In this document: piece by piece, positions 26,694-39,500 of the stretch | Layout: each line of letters begins with the position of its first letter | Numbering within the stretch: position 1 is the stretch's first letter | NCBI GenBank assembly: GCA_009739215.1 | Contig: VSJF01000013.1 | Coordinates: 124,001 to 188,000, forward strand | Direction: 5' to 3' | DNA length: 64,000 nt | From: Floccularia luteovirens | Taxonomy: Eukaryota; Basidiomycota; Agaricomycetes; Agaricales; Squamanitaceae | Notes under the pieces: model-generated | The model's database searches: none | Seen by the model: the letters and a program-made list of their open reading frames with translations, nothing else | Told to the model about the DNA's origin: nothing | Position numbers and translations under genes: made by a program

Positions 26694-27377
26694 TCAAAAA
26701 GCTTTCATCCTCCTGTTACTCTTATTCCGGGTCCGTCTCGTATTTTTGTTCTTTAGCTGTTCAGTTGCTGCCGATGCCACAACACTCACCCCCCCTTCAG
26801 CCGCTTCACAGTTGTAACGCAACCCATAGTTATTCCAAGGCCCATTTGACACCTGATCATCCCCGTCTCGATTACTCTGCCCAGAGGATCCGTTAAGAGT
26901 CATGGCTGGTCCCATCATACTTCGCATGAGTGTATCAATGTCGCTCGTAGAAGGCTGAGGAGCTAAAGACGCTCGTGAGCCACGCAGTAGCGCCTGTTCA
27001 AATAATTCGTTTTCTTCCAGCTGTTGTACTTCCCTCCGTAGAGTCTGCATTATACGTTCGAATAGTTCTAAACATATAAAGTGAGTCAACAAACAAAAAT
27101 GTAAATGAGAAAGACAAGACAGCTGACGTCTCTCCTCTGCTGTATTCTGCGGTCGGGACAACAGTGGGCTCTGGTTCGCCAGCTCTTCCTCTTTACGAGG
27201 TTTTCTGAGTTCCAGTTTGTCCTCCCATTTGAGTTCGAATGCTGCTTGACTCAACAGCTGTTCACTGTCTGAGAAGGCAGTTTGATCTAACCCATAGGTG
27301 GTTCCCAGAGAACTTGCTGGTGATGGGGCACGGAGGACAGGCGGTGCATATTCAGTATGGTGTTGATTTGTTGTCAT
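26694..27377 (-). CDS. Unknown coiled-coil protein
   Basis: Not recognised. Two exons, 27377-27128 and 27067-26694, with a 60-base GT-AG intron whose removal joins AEER to QLFERIMQTLRREVQQLEE. The unspliced reading is also open, but the inserted stretch is Cys/Leu/His-rich and unlike its flanks. The protein is 207 residues: a Pro/Ser-rich start, a charged helix, a likely coiled coil of about 35 residues around LRREVQQLEENELFEQALL, a low-complexity linker, and a basic tail (KNKNTRRTRNKSNRRMK) that could bind nucleic acid or serve as a nuclear signal. It could be a kinetochore or mitochondrial adaptor, but nothing specific supports this. It is convergent with the BTB gene. Confidence 0.6.
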   Translation of the reverse strand: MTTNQHHTEYAPPVLRAPSPASSLGTTYGLDQTAFSDSEQLLSQAAFELKWEDKLELRKPRKEEELANQSPLLSRPQNTAEERRQLSCLSHLHFCLLTHFICLELFERIMQTLRREVQQLEENELFEQALLRGSRASLAPQPSTSDIDTLMRSMMGPAMTLNGSSGQSNRDGDDQVSNGPWNNYGLRYNCEAAEGGVSVVASAATEQLKNKNTRRTRNKSNRRMKAF

Positions 27378-27590
27378 GACTACTTTCGTACGACGATCTC
27401 TGGGTAATGAATTGATTTAATGGGGAAGTTCAAACTTATCGCAAAGTTTTTTTGTGCGTTGGGAGACAGACGGAAGAAAACTAAATGCAGAACAGACGCG
27501 TTCACGCGTTCATCACCACGTGACATTCAAAAAAGCGTAGACAAAGATAAGGATTGATTTAGATTGCTACTTGAAAAACGTGTCATTTAA

Positions 27591-27676
27591 GGTGCTATAG
27601 TGTAGTGGTTATCACTCGGGATTTTGACTTTACAAAAGGATTTCCCGAAACCCAGGTTCGAACCCTGGTAGTACCT
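27591..27676 (+). tRNA. tRNA-Gln(TTG) with 14-base intron
   Basis: Acceptor arms GGTGCTA and TAGTACC pair (one G-T), the D region is GTGTAGTGGTTATCAC, the anticodon stem CGGGA/TCCCG closes at 27617-27621 and 27643-27647, and the T arm CCAGG-TTCGAAC-CCTGG is perfect. The anticodon TTG is at 27624-27626. A 14-base intron (27628-27641) follows base 37, the canonical site for eukaryotic tRNA introns. Confidence 0.93.
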
Positions 27677-27736
27677 CTTATTTTTGTGTCATTCCATTAG
27701 TTGCTGCGCACGAAGCGTTGTTGGACGATAACTACC

Positions 27737-28621
27737 ATGCCAGATCTTCCGCCACCAAAGCATAATCAACCATTCTGCACGGTCTCTGCCCTAGAGGCGG
27801 GGCATATGGAATTGAAGGACAGTATGTTTCTTTCAACTGCACAATCTTCAGACTCTGTCACCTTCGCTCCATCCCTCTCTTTTCTTATCCAGCACTCAGA
27901 AACCAAAAAGAAGCTCTTGTTTGATCTTGGCATATCTCGTAACTGGGAAGAATCATTGCCGCCAGCTGCTATCGCACGAATCAAACAGCATTTCCCTGTG
28001 AACATACCACAAACTGCAGTGGAGTCTTTAGCAAAAGGTGGCCTTGCGCCAGACGACATTGACACGATTTGTCTTTCACATTGCCATTGGGACCATGTGG
28101 GGAATGCAGACAAATTTGAGAAGAGCCAGTTTGTGGTTGGTGGCGAGAGTAGAAATCTTTTTAAACCAGGATTTCCTGAAGATCCCAGTTCTTTATTCCA
28201 CATGGACCTCCTACCTTCCGGACGCACCAGCTATATTGAAGCCGATGAATGGACGCCAGTTGGTCCATTCCCTCGCGCATTTGATTTATATAATGACGGG
28301 AGCGTCTATGTCATCGATGCTCCAGGACACCTTGCGGGGCACGCGAACCTCCTTGTACGCACATCGGCAGACGGAGCTTGGATTTTCCTTGCAGGAGATA
28401 GCGCACACCACTGGGACTTGCTTACCGGCGTTGCGGGTGTTGCATTTGGTGAGAATTGGTGTGCGCACGTGCATAGGGGCCAGGCAGAAACACAGATAGC
28501 GCGCATTAAAGAGCTAAGGAATATGCCTAGGGTGCGTGTGGTGCTTGCGCACGATGCACCATGGTACAGTGAGAACAAAGGCGGAAGCGCGTTCTTCCCG
28601 GGTGCTATACCTTCTCTATGA
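27737..28621 (+). CDS. Metallo-beta-lactamase-fold hydrolase 1
   Basis: Intronless gene for a 294-residue protein of the metallo-beta-lactamase superfamily, closest in layout to lactonase-like members. The metal site is visible: HCHWDH at residues 115-120 (the HxHxDH motif), the histidine of APGHLAGH near residue 206, the Asp in FLAGDSAHH, and the late LAHDAPWY histidine near residue 275. No signal peptide, so it is probably cytosolic. The substrate is unknown; family members open lactones or hydrolyse thioesters. It is followed by a tandem paralogue sharing FCTVSALEAG-type, SLAKGG and GRTSYI-type blocks. Start chosen at MPDLPPP, which aligns with the paralogue's MSLPPP. Confidence 0.87.
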   Translation: MPDLPPPKHNQPFCTVSALEAGHMELKDSMFLSTAQSSDSVTFAPSLSFLIQHSETKKKLLFDLGISRNWEESLPPAAIARIKQHFPVNIPQTAVESLAKGGLAPDDIDTICLSHCHWDHVGNADKFEKSQFVVGGESRNLFKPGFPEDPSSLFHMDLLPSGRTSYIEADEWTPVGPFPRAFDLYNDGSVYVIDAPGHLAGHANLLVRTSADGAWIFLAGDSAHHWDLLTGVAGVAFGENWCAHVHRGQAETQIARIKELRNMPRVRVVLAHDAPWYSENKGGSAFFPGAIPSL

Positions 28622-28846
28622 ATGTTCACTGTGTATCTCACATGGGGTATCGTGTTCTTCATGTGGTTATACCCCATGACATGTTCCCAAGCCTTCGGTG
28701 AGAAAATAAGTTATAGAATATCCTTACATTTTGGTCCTTCGATGTCAGTCCTTCATCTCAATAGGACAATTCCCAGCGATAGTGACACAGTATAAAAACC
28801 AAGCTTCTGTAATAAAGAAGATGTTTTGTGCACCTCCAACCTCAGA

Positions 28847-29736
28847 ATGTCTCTCCCACCACCAGGACCCCACCAATCATTCTGTAATGTTTCCGCCCTC
28901 GAGGCAGGAAAGGTTCTGTTAAGAGAGGTGATGTTTAGAACAGGTGCCAAAGAAGGTGCCGAAAGTTGGGCCCCATCTCTTTCCTTTCTCGTTCAGCACT
29001 CTGTCACCAAGAAGAAATTGGTCTTCGACCTGGGTATTAGACGCGACTGGGAAAACTATCCACCCGTTATTATTGAATGGATCAAGAACATATATCCCGT
29101 AAACGTGCATCAGGATGTAGTAGAGTCACTTGCAAAGGGTGGGACACATCCTGACGAAATTGACACCGTATGCCTCTCACACTGTCATTTCGATCATATT
29201 GGCAATACACATCCATTCACGAAGAGTACATTCGTAGTTGGTGGAGCTTCCCAGAAATTATTCGAGTCCCCATATCCGCAAAACCCCAAAAGTGGGTTCG
29301 CCAGTGACCTTCTCCCTGCTGGACGCACACGATACATATCCGATGATGAATGGGCACCTCTCGGCCCTTTCCCCTGGGCGTTTGACTTTTATGGGGACGG
29401 TAGCACATATATCATTGACACACCCGGACACCTTTCGGGTCACGTCAATCTCCTCGTCCGAACGTCTGAAGATGGTGCATGGTTATACCTAGCAGGGGAT
29501 TGTGCGCATCATTGGAGTCTCATCACCGGCGAGTCGGAAATAGCTGTAGGTCACCCTGGTCATGTACATGAATGTGCACATGAAGATAAGGCGCTGGCTG
29601 AAGAGAGCATTGCGCGTCTGGCGAAACTCTGGATAGTTGGATCGTGTTCGAATATTACTTGCACATGATACACCGTGGTATAAGGAAAATGAGGGTGGTA
29701 CCTCCTTTTGGCCCTGGACAAATACCGTCCCTTTGA
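28847..29736 (+). CDS. Metallo-beta-lactamase-fold hydrolase 2 (two +1 shifts near the 3' end)
   Basis: Tandem paralogue of the preceding hydrolase, separated from it by 225 bases. It keeps HCHFDH, TPGHLSGH and LAGDCAHH. As written, the frame ends early, missing the last metal-site segment. Reading one base further at the GG at 29639-29640 restores DRVRILLAHDTPWYKENEGG, and a second +1 at the CCC at 29712-29714 restores GQIPSL followed by a stop, matching the GAIPSL stop of copy 1. With both removed the gene is 295 residues, one more than copy 1. Either the two indels are errors or this copy has only just lost its C-terminal 30 residues. Confidence 0.83.
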
Positions 29737-29946
29737 CAACTATATCAAAGTCTTGTACTTTGTGTAGTTTCGGGGGGTTTGCTCATATGTTTCAAGTGCT
29801 TTTGTAGGGGATCGGACACCTCATGTCAAAGTATCTCTGACAAGCAATTTTAATATTAGTCCTACATACTACTTGAGATGAAAAAAAATTCCGAAAATAC
29901 AAATGATCTCTATATGAAATGCGGGGGGTACGTTGGACCTAGAAGT

Positions 29947-31337
<1,391 letters not shown>

Positions 31338-31757
31338 GTTCAGATCAACCACTAGAGAAAATAACGGTGTTGGTGGGGGAGGTTTTATAGTATCTGAGGA
31401 TGGGTAGCTCACTGGTGGAATTTGTTTTTTACTACAGCGATCTTTATATAAAGTAGAGAGAAATCAGGGGTGATGCGCAGAGCACGGTGGGTAAGAAACG
31501 GCCGTTGGATATGGGATTTGACGGGGCTATATCAATCCAAACCGGAAATTGAACCAGTTGATGACAATGGAAGGTAGAGCAAGGCTGGTCCTCGCAGAGA
31601 ACATTTGTACGACATTCCATCAATTGTTTTATCAATCCAAAGGTCAATAAATTCTCTGCACGTGATGGACTGGGCCTACCCTTACTATTGTCAAGAAGTT
31701 TTGTTGTTCTTCCGCTCTTCGCATTCATCCTCTTCTCTCCGTGATTCTCGTCTCAAC
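31338..31757. promoter_or_regulatory. Shared upstream region of DAHP synthase and TIM9
   Basis: 420 bases between two divergent ATGs. It must carry both promoters. I see no general amino-acid control (TGACTC) site in it. Confidence 0.5.
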
Positions 31758-32239
31758 ATGGACTTTTCAAATTTCAACTCTGCCGAACAGGCCCAGATGA
31801 CAAAAATCATCGAAAAGAGGCAGGTGTGTGTATATGGGTAGTGCTCGGCTTCGGACATTTTTATCTGACAATTCCAATTCTACCAATTTGGTATTTTATA
31901 GATGCAAGATTTTCTGAGAATGTATTCTAATCTTGTCGAAAAGTGTTTCAATTCATGTTGTAATGATTTCACGAGCAAGGCTCTGTCTTCTAAAGAGGTC
32001 CTTTTTTTCCCCCACCATCCATGAGGCACATGCCAAAGAATTCTGACATCTGTCTAGGAAACGTGTGTGATGAACTGTGCGGAGAAATTCATCAAACATT
32101 CGGAGAGAGTCGGTGCACGGTTCGCAGAGCATAATGCTGGTATGTATATCCTAAAAAATTGTCAATTTTTGTTGTTGGCTCATTGTCGACGTGTTATCAT
32201 TGAATAGACGCTATGAATGCAAATGCAAATGAATCATAA
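31758..32239 (+). CDS. TIM9: Mitochondrial small Tim chaperone Tim9
   Basis: Small Tim protein of the mitochondrial intermembrane space; with Tim10 it forms the hexamer that carries hydrophobic precursors to the TIM22 complex. Four exons (31758-31823, 31902-31997, 32058-32139, 32208-32239) encode 91 residues. The twin CX3C motifs are at Cys37/Cys41 (CFNSC) and Cys57/Cys61 (CVMNC), 15 residues apart as expected. The start [21 protein letters not shown] and [17 protein letters not shown] are diagnostic for Tim9 rather than Tim8, 10 or 13. No presequence, as usual for Mia40 substrates. Intact. Confidence 0.93.
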
Positions 32240-33037
32240 TACTACCCCAAAAACAATTGCCTACACTTGCAAATCCACCACTCATTCAAGCAATTGGGGA
32301 AATGCTCATTCCCGTCAACATGCATCGCTTAAGTTGGTCTTTTAGACATGGGCCGATGTGGAGTGTTTCGTAGCCAAAGAGCAGAAATACACCCACCATC
32401 AGCTATACGTACCACTCAATACATTATTGTCATCTATTCCAAATTTATGTGGTTATTGGCTCTCTGGGTTTCCGCGGGTGTTATTGTCAGTTGTGTTACT
32501 TTCTTTCTTGATTCGGAGTGGCCATGTCGGTCGTTTCGTGATGTGGGATTACACCACTGCTCTAGTGCACTTGCTACGTGCTCCAAGCTATCAGCGCACA
32601 TAACAATGCCGGTGATACATATCAAGTCATATCACAGTGCCCGATGTACAAAATGCATTGCTACCCCCGAACCCATATTATTATAAGTGATCCATAGATG
32701 GACATGTTCAATGACATCACGCCACTTTATAAAATTATTACACTTCCGTTTTCTAAATTCTATGATTCTCACTGCAACTTCTCTTTTGTTTACCAAAAAG
32801 CTTGGTGAGAACAGCTGACATATCCCCGTGTCAACATTATCGCAAACCGTGGGTCTCGTCTCACTATCACGGTCCAACAAAGACGGCACAACTGAGACAA
32901 GAAGCTCTTCTGCTTTGGCCCCTTCGTGGCTGACGTACTAATCCATATTGATCTACCTCAAGTCTGCTAGTCGTCTACGAAATCCTTTAATAGTGACTCT
33001 TGAATCGTTCGACCTCAGCACTTTTTTTATTATCACC
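32240..33037. other. Intergenic, 0.8 kb
   Basis: Nothing supportable. A 112-codon plus-strand ORF from 32348 has no recognisable domain and no splice context. Confidence 0.5.
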
Positions 33038-33851
33038 ATGCCCTTCCAAGACATCATAGGAAAACCTGCTCCTTCATTTTCCCTACTCAACTATGATGGG
33101 GAGACCTTTACGTTTGCCCCTGGCGAGAAAACCTTACCAACCGTGTTGTTTTTCTATCCTGAATCAGGTCTGTTATACAGAATAGTTCCCAAACACCGAT
33201 GGCATTGACACAGTAGAATTAAGGTTCTTATGGATGCACGAGGGAAGCTTGTCAGTTCCGTGATGCTATTGCTGGTAAGCATCATATCTCCAGCAAGTGA
33301 TGTGAAGCTTAGATATATGCGTCTCCTATTGCAGAAAAGGAGACTTTCAAACCGGGACATGTCGATGTTATTGGAATCAGTCCCGACCCTGTTGAAAAAC
33401 AAAAGGCATTTGTTGATAAACATAAGCTCACGGTACGATTTCCCTATCAAAAACAGTATTTGAGCTCACTCCAAAATCAATACATACAGTTCCCTGTTTT
33501 GAGCGATGTTGAAATGAAGACATCCAAGTCGTACGGACTTGGAAGTGCTCTCTTCGGGATGGCAAAGATTGCCCGAGTGACATTCATCGTTGACAAGAAA
33601 GGAATTACCAGGTAATGTGATAAACTTGTTTGATAGGCTGGGGAGTGTGGAGCGCTCATGCCGGATACGCATCTAGAGATGCCATGGATGCTACTATGAA
33701 CTACAGTGCACATACAAAGTTCGTTAGCAAGTGGCTTGATAAACTCAAACAAGAGGACGAAGCGACTACTTCTACTAAAGACGTACCAGCTCCGACGGCG
33801 ACTGCTTCTGCAGATGCTCCTACCGCCGCTGCTGTGCCTGAACATAACTGA
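33038..33851 (+). CDS. BCP/PrxQ-type thiol peroxidase
   Basis: Peroxiredoxin of the bacterioferritin-comigratory (PrxQ, yeast Dot5) class, reducing hydroperoxides with thioredoxin. Five exons (33038-33167, 33224-33274, 33335-33432, 33490-33611, 33677-33851) total 576 bases, 191 residues, in frame. FFYPESGSYGCTREACQFRD contains the peroxidatic Cys48 and a resolving Cys53, the five-residue spacing typical of atypical 2-Cys PrxQ. VIGISPDPVEKQKAF, FPVLSDVEMKTSKSYGLG and VTFIVDKKGITR follow in family order. A Thr/Ala/Pro-rich tail of about 30 residues (STKDVPAPTATASADAPT) is an extension past the fold. No targeting signal is obvious; Dot5 relatives are nuclear. Confidence 0.9.
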
Positions 33852-34398
33852 AGGATCATCATCTGTTTGGAAAATTTCTTATGTACTATACACTTGTTAA
33901 TTTCGGATTAACGGACAGTTTGGATCATGGAATTCTTCACCTTTTTTTAATTTTTTTTGCGAAATGTAATTTATAGGGTAGTATTCCTATGTAACGCCTG
34001 TTATTCCTCTTTCAGTCAAATCTGCATTCAGAATCCCCTTGCTGTCTCAGACCAACAAACTGAACACATGGTCACCATTTCCGTAAAAAATCACAAGTCA
34101 ATGGAATTAAAGAATGTGTTTTTTGAATTTAAGGGAGTTTCCGGGTATCAAATTCTTGTCTTTGCCGTTTCAGACCAGTTCTATGTTTCTACCAGTGACG
34201 GCCACACCCCTTTATAACTCTTGTTCACGATATTGCCTACCATTCTTACCCCGCACAAAGCTTTTTGAAGTCCCATTTGCTACGAGACATATAACAAGTC
34301 TCCGGTCTATCAATAATTTCCCGAAGAAATCTCAGTCAGGGAAACAACTCTGGGTTGTACATCATCACAAGACATTTTCTACTTCCACAGCCTCTGGA
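33852..34398. other. Intergenic, 0.55 kb
   Basis: No supportable gene; short ORFs only. It holds the promoter of the nitronate monooxygenase. Confidence 0.5.
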
Positions 34399-36024
34399 AT
34401 GTTGAACACACCTTTGACAAAGCTCCTTGGGATTCGTGTGTATGTTTTCTTTTCTAAGCTATTTTATGCAACATATATCTTGACACTGACACGGAGTCCG
34501 ATCACGCTATGATTTTAATAATAACAATAATAGGCCCGTTGTACAAGGAGGGATGCAATGGTAAATATTACCTACTTCAGTGACTCCAAACATCCCCTTG
34601 AACTTGGAATTTCCTGTAGGGTTGGTGTCCCTAAGTTGGCAGCAGCAGTCTCAGAAGCAGGTGGACTCGGTATGTTTCTTCCGGATCATGTAACGAAAAA
34701 GAAAGTTTATGGCATTCTTATTCCGTTTGTGTCAGGCATATTAACGGCCCTCACACAACCTTCTCCTGCGGCGTTACGAGATGCCATTCGTGAGACGAAG
34801 ACCCTCACGTCGAAACCGTTTGGTGTAAATATTACCCTGCTTCCGAGCATTAACCCTCCGGATTATGAGGGCTATGCCCGTGCTGCTGTTGAGGAAGGGG
34901 TGAGAATATTTGAGACTGCTGGTAATAATCGTAAGCATTTCACTGTTGCTTTTGGTGTTAAAGCTGGTTGTTGAGTGATACTAGCTGGTCCATTAATTAG
35001 ATACTTCAAAAGTAACGGATGTATTGTTATCCACAAGTGTACAACCATTCGACATGCTAAGGTTGGTCGCAAATGATTATATTCAATCAAAGTCAATTAT
35101 GGTTTCCCTGATTGATTTCCGTAGAGTGCGGAAAGACTGGGAGTCGACGTGCTGAGTATCGATGGCTTTGAATGTAACTCATTGACTACTATGCTATCTC
35201 CCACAGCCATGCTGATTCTGGACAATTATATTAGGTGCTGGCCATCCAGGTGAAGACGATATTGGTGGCATAGTTCTAGTGAGTACCACTCCAAGTCAAA
35301 GTTTACATACCTTGCTAATCCCGAGGAATAAATAGCTTGCCCGTGCTGCTAAAGAGCTGAAGATACCATATGTTTCATCTGGGGGCATTGCTGATTCTCG
35401 GGGTTTTGCCGCTTCCTTAGCCCTAGGTGCAGCGGTAAGTCATCTCGAGTGGCATAACTAAATGGGTGCTTATCATATATACCTTACAGGGAGTGAATAT
35501 GGGTATGTTTTCGAGACTCTCATTTGTTATCTCTGTCTTCAAATTGTTGGTTCCTCTCCAGGGACTCGGTTTATGTGCACGGTTGAAAGGTATGTAAGAG
35601 TTTGTGATGACCAAAATGCTAGATCAATGGACTGACGCCCATTAGTCCCATTCATCAAAATATCAAGGACAAGATCGTCGCTTCTACCGAACGTGACACA
35701 ATACATATTTTCAGAACGTTGAATAATACCGCACGTGTGTATAAGAACAAGGTAGCGATGGAAGTCGTCAAGATCGAAAGGCGCCCTGGCGGCGCGAAAT
35801 TCGAGGACATTAAAGATCTTGTGTCGGGGGCGAGAGGACGCAAGGTTTATGAGATCGGGGATCCTGACTATGGTATCTGGTCAGCAGGAATTGCAGTTGG
35901 ACTCATTAATGATATTCCAACGTGCGAAGAGTTGTTGAGGAGATTCGAACGGGAGGTGACAGAGATTGTTGGGGGTCTTGCACAGATTACTGGGCAATCT
36001 TCACGGGTATCTGCAAAGTTGTAA
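34399..36024 (+). CDS. Nitronate monooxygenase (2-nitropropane dioxygenase family)
   Basis: FMN-dependent TIM-barrel enzyme that oxidises alkyl nitronates such as propionate 3-nitronate, a detoxification role. About nine small exons. Family blocks in order: [143 protein letters not shown] and the C-terminal GIAVGLINDIPTCEELL. The first intron does not close in phase: the donor after GIR and the TAGGCCC acceptor (34531-34537) leave one extra base, so dropping a G or C there restores [12 protein letters not shown]. All later introns are GT-AG and in phase. No targeting signal. Confidence 0.87.
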
Positions 36025-36562
36025 TTTAGACCTACATCATACGTTTGCTTTTAGTGTAGAGAAGCCCAACATGTGATTTATCTTGGTGTTGTGACATGGA
36101 GACCCTAGAAGTAGGGAAGTGAATGATGCTGACAGCTAGCACTGATGGATCAACGTAGGGACAGCGCCTGACGGGCGCGGAGGTGCAAAAATGGAGCGTT
36201 GAAGGGAAGAATCCTGGGAAGATGTGTGGCATTAGAGTGAACGGTGAGAACTTATCAGCGTGTTCGACGTGACAAAAGTCCCGTGATCGCGTTATTTCGC
36301 AATTTGGTGGGACCCCATAATGCAAGTGGCCGAAATATACTAAATGGAGTATCCGGCCTAGTCTAGCGCCTTGATTTGGACGCCACCGGTGATGAGTTTA
36401 TGGGGTCTCAGTGCATCGTGGTGTTTCGATTTGAACAGTTCGAATTTCTGCGTCAGTTCGTCGATTTGCTTTGTCGTTCTCGTTCTTGTTGTCGGTTTCT
36501 CTTCGTTCTCGTCGTTGTCAAAGTCGTTCTTCAACATTCTTTTTGCTCAGGTTGCTATCAGT

Positions 36563-39500
36563 ATGACTACAACCCCTTCTGTCTCGCCACCGCGCACACC
36601 AGACGACAATCATAATCTGTTCGCTAAGCCTCGCACAACTTCAACTTCACCTTCATCAGATGATTCTTCCATTATTGAGGATCTTTCCTTTGAATACATA
36701 GAAACAGAGAACGGAGATGTCATTCGACTTTCGAAAGGCTCGTCAAAATCGACCTATTCGTCTCCTCCAACTCCCCAAGACGTCCCACTTCAAGCTGATT
36801 TACAGGAACATCTCAAGCCACCATTACCAATCCCTTCTACCTCGCCAAGTGGTCGGAATGGTCTGTCGCGTTCTGAAAGTGCTTTCCCTATAATCACAAG
36901 TACGTCTTCTTCAGCTATTGCTGAACGCCCAGCAAGGTCCTTTCATCGCGTCGCGTCTGGTCCGGCTGCCATGGCAGCTGCCCATGCTGTAACGTCTTTA
37001 TCATCAAAACTGAGGCCTGTACCCCGTCGTATAACACTTGAAGATAATCGCGATCGCGACGACATCCCCCACAGCAGCGTACGTGCTAGACAGACCCTTG
37101 ACTCTCATCTTCTGCCAGAAGAGAAGGAAAACTTCAGTGAAACAGATGACCATCCTCATGCGTTACCTGCCCTAAGTAAACGACATTCTCCTCCTCTAAC
37201 ATCACGATCAATATCATCTTCACGTGCTCTACCCAATCGTGTTGCGTACTCACTCAGTGGGGGTAATAACCCCGTGGGTACTCGTCCACTTGCAGATGTT
37301 CCCGTTCCACAACGGACGTCTCATGCTCGTCAGATTCTACCAGGTCCTAATCGTGCTGGACGAATTATGAAATCTACTCCGTTGCCCGAAATATCCTCCT
37401 CATGTGTCTAACGGGGCAAATGGCTTCGATCGGATCTCAGAAACGGAGGGTAGCGAAAACGAGTATAATCATGGAGGCGATTCGCATTCTCCTTTAGGTA
37501 TTGCCATTGGTGGGGAGGACACTGAGCCAGAAGATGAACCATTGAATGATGTGGAGCCTGCATCAATTCCTTTACCATCTTCTATTCCATCCCAAATAGG
37601 TATTGCGAGGCAAAGGACTCAACCCTCCTTGAACGTTAATATCAACATGAACGGTGCGGTTCCAGCGCCGGATGTACTTTCAAAGTCGGGTAGTACTCGT
37701 CCAAGACGATCTGCAAGCTTGAGCGATGCATTGGGTATGACAACCCATATATATCAATTAATGTTCTTATATACTTTATAGCACGGGATGACTACCAAAT
37801 GCAAGTGCAGCAACCATATCAAGGATCTAATTCTCGTCCTGGAACAAGTTTAGGTGTGTATACAGAGCTGACAGATACCGGTTATTGTTAATAGCTTTTT
37901 AAAGGGTTGAACGGCCAAGACAATAGCAATGCAGCAGCAGGTCCAAGGAGGATACCAGTTCAAGAACGTGAAAAGTTGCAAATGGATGTACGAAGCAGAG
38001 TTGAAGAGTGAGTGTCTTGCATGGCTCCCGTTCCTCGAAAATTTACGTTTTGCATGGGAAGAATATGAGTATGATTTCGAGGACGCTAAACGTATGTATT
38101 GAGTCATACACCTGATTTGGTGGTTAACCTGTTTCTTCATCAGGCCGTGAGCAAGAGAATCTGTATCAGCAATACCCGACCCGACAATCACCTTCGCCTA
38201 CACACATTCAACAAAGTCATAATGCCAGCCAGTCTACACAAAGGACGCTCTACGGACATAAACGACGAGACTCCGATACGCTTCGTACTCATGTCCCCCC
38301 TTTGTCTGCGACAGCCCTAGGTTCTCCGACGCTGATGGAAATGGCCCCTAGTAGGTCATCACCGCCGAATTCTCGAGGACGCGTTTCCCCACCGTCAACT
38401 AAAGGTCGCATCTCACCGCCAACCGCAAAGGGTCGTATATCCCCGCCATCTGCAAAGGAACGCCTCTCACCCTCAACAGCGGGCCTGCTAGGAAGAGAAT
38501 CAGCAAAACACCGTCGAAGTCCAACTGCACCAGAAGCTCCAACCACAAGTGGGTTGATTGGTGGATCTCGGAGTACTAGTGCTGGTAAGACCTGGGCAGC
38601 TGGCGAAAGAGACGACGAATATGAGTATGGAGCTAGCGCCAGTGAACGGGAACGAGAAAGGGAAAGAGACCGCGATCTGGAGAGGGAACGGGAAAGGAGG
38701 GGCCACCATCCCCTCGTGCAAACTCAGCAGCAACACCAGCAGTACATGCCACAAGCGCCTTCTGCACCTGCTACTGCACCCGCGCCACCTCCTGCGCAAC
38801 TTAATAGACATATAGTTGTAAGTAGTTTTCGTAAGTGCTTAAATGAAACGGCTGACCAGAGTTCCCTGCAGGTAAACAAGAAAGCATACGCCAGGCTCGA
38901 CATGATTGGCAAGGGTGGTTCTTCTCGCGTCTTCCGCGTGCTAAATCACGCGAATGAGCTATACGCTATCAAGCGAGTGTCCCTCGATAAAACGGACTCT
39001 GAAACTATGAACGGCTATATGAATGAAATCGCGCTTCTTAAGCGTTTGGAAGGTAATAGCCGTATAATCCGTTTGATCGATAGTGAAGTAAAAGCGGGCC
39101 CTGGAGGGAGTAAGGGACACTTGCTTTTGGTCATGGAATGTGGTGAAATCGATTTGGCACGATTGTTGCAAGAACAAATGAAGGAACCAATGAATATGGT
39201 TTGGGTATCATATTATTGGCAGCAGGTTGGTTGTCCAACATGTTATTATGATTATGGATTAATCCGATCCTACTTATCAAACAGATGCTGCAAGCAGTAC
39301 ATGTTATTCATGAAGAAAAAATAGTGCACTCGGACTTGAAACCTGCAAACTTTGTTCTTGTTCGTGGGCAGCTCAAGTTGATAGATTTTGGTATTGCAAA
39401 TGCTATTGCAAATGATACGACTAATATACAACGCGATCACCAGGTACAGTTGATTTTATTACTGGGATATCTTTACACATATTGACAGATATAATTTTAG

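Noticed and set aside
34021..34217. 86-codon ORF upstream of the nitronate monooxygenase
   Set aside because: No homology recognised, and the enzyme has a good start of its own at 34399.
38008..38062. Intron in MPS1 starting at GTGAGTGTCTTGC
   Set aside because: The stretch reads as coding ([21 protein letters not shown]) once one extra base is removed, and the acceptor phase of the intron model does not fit.
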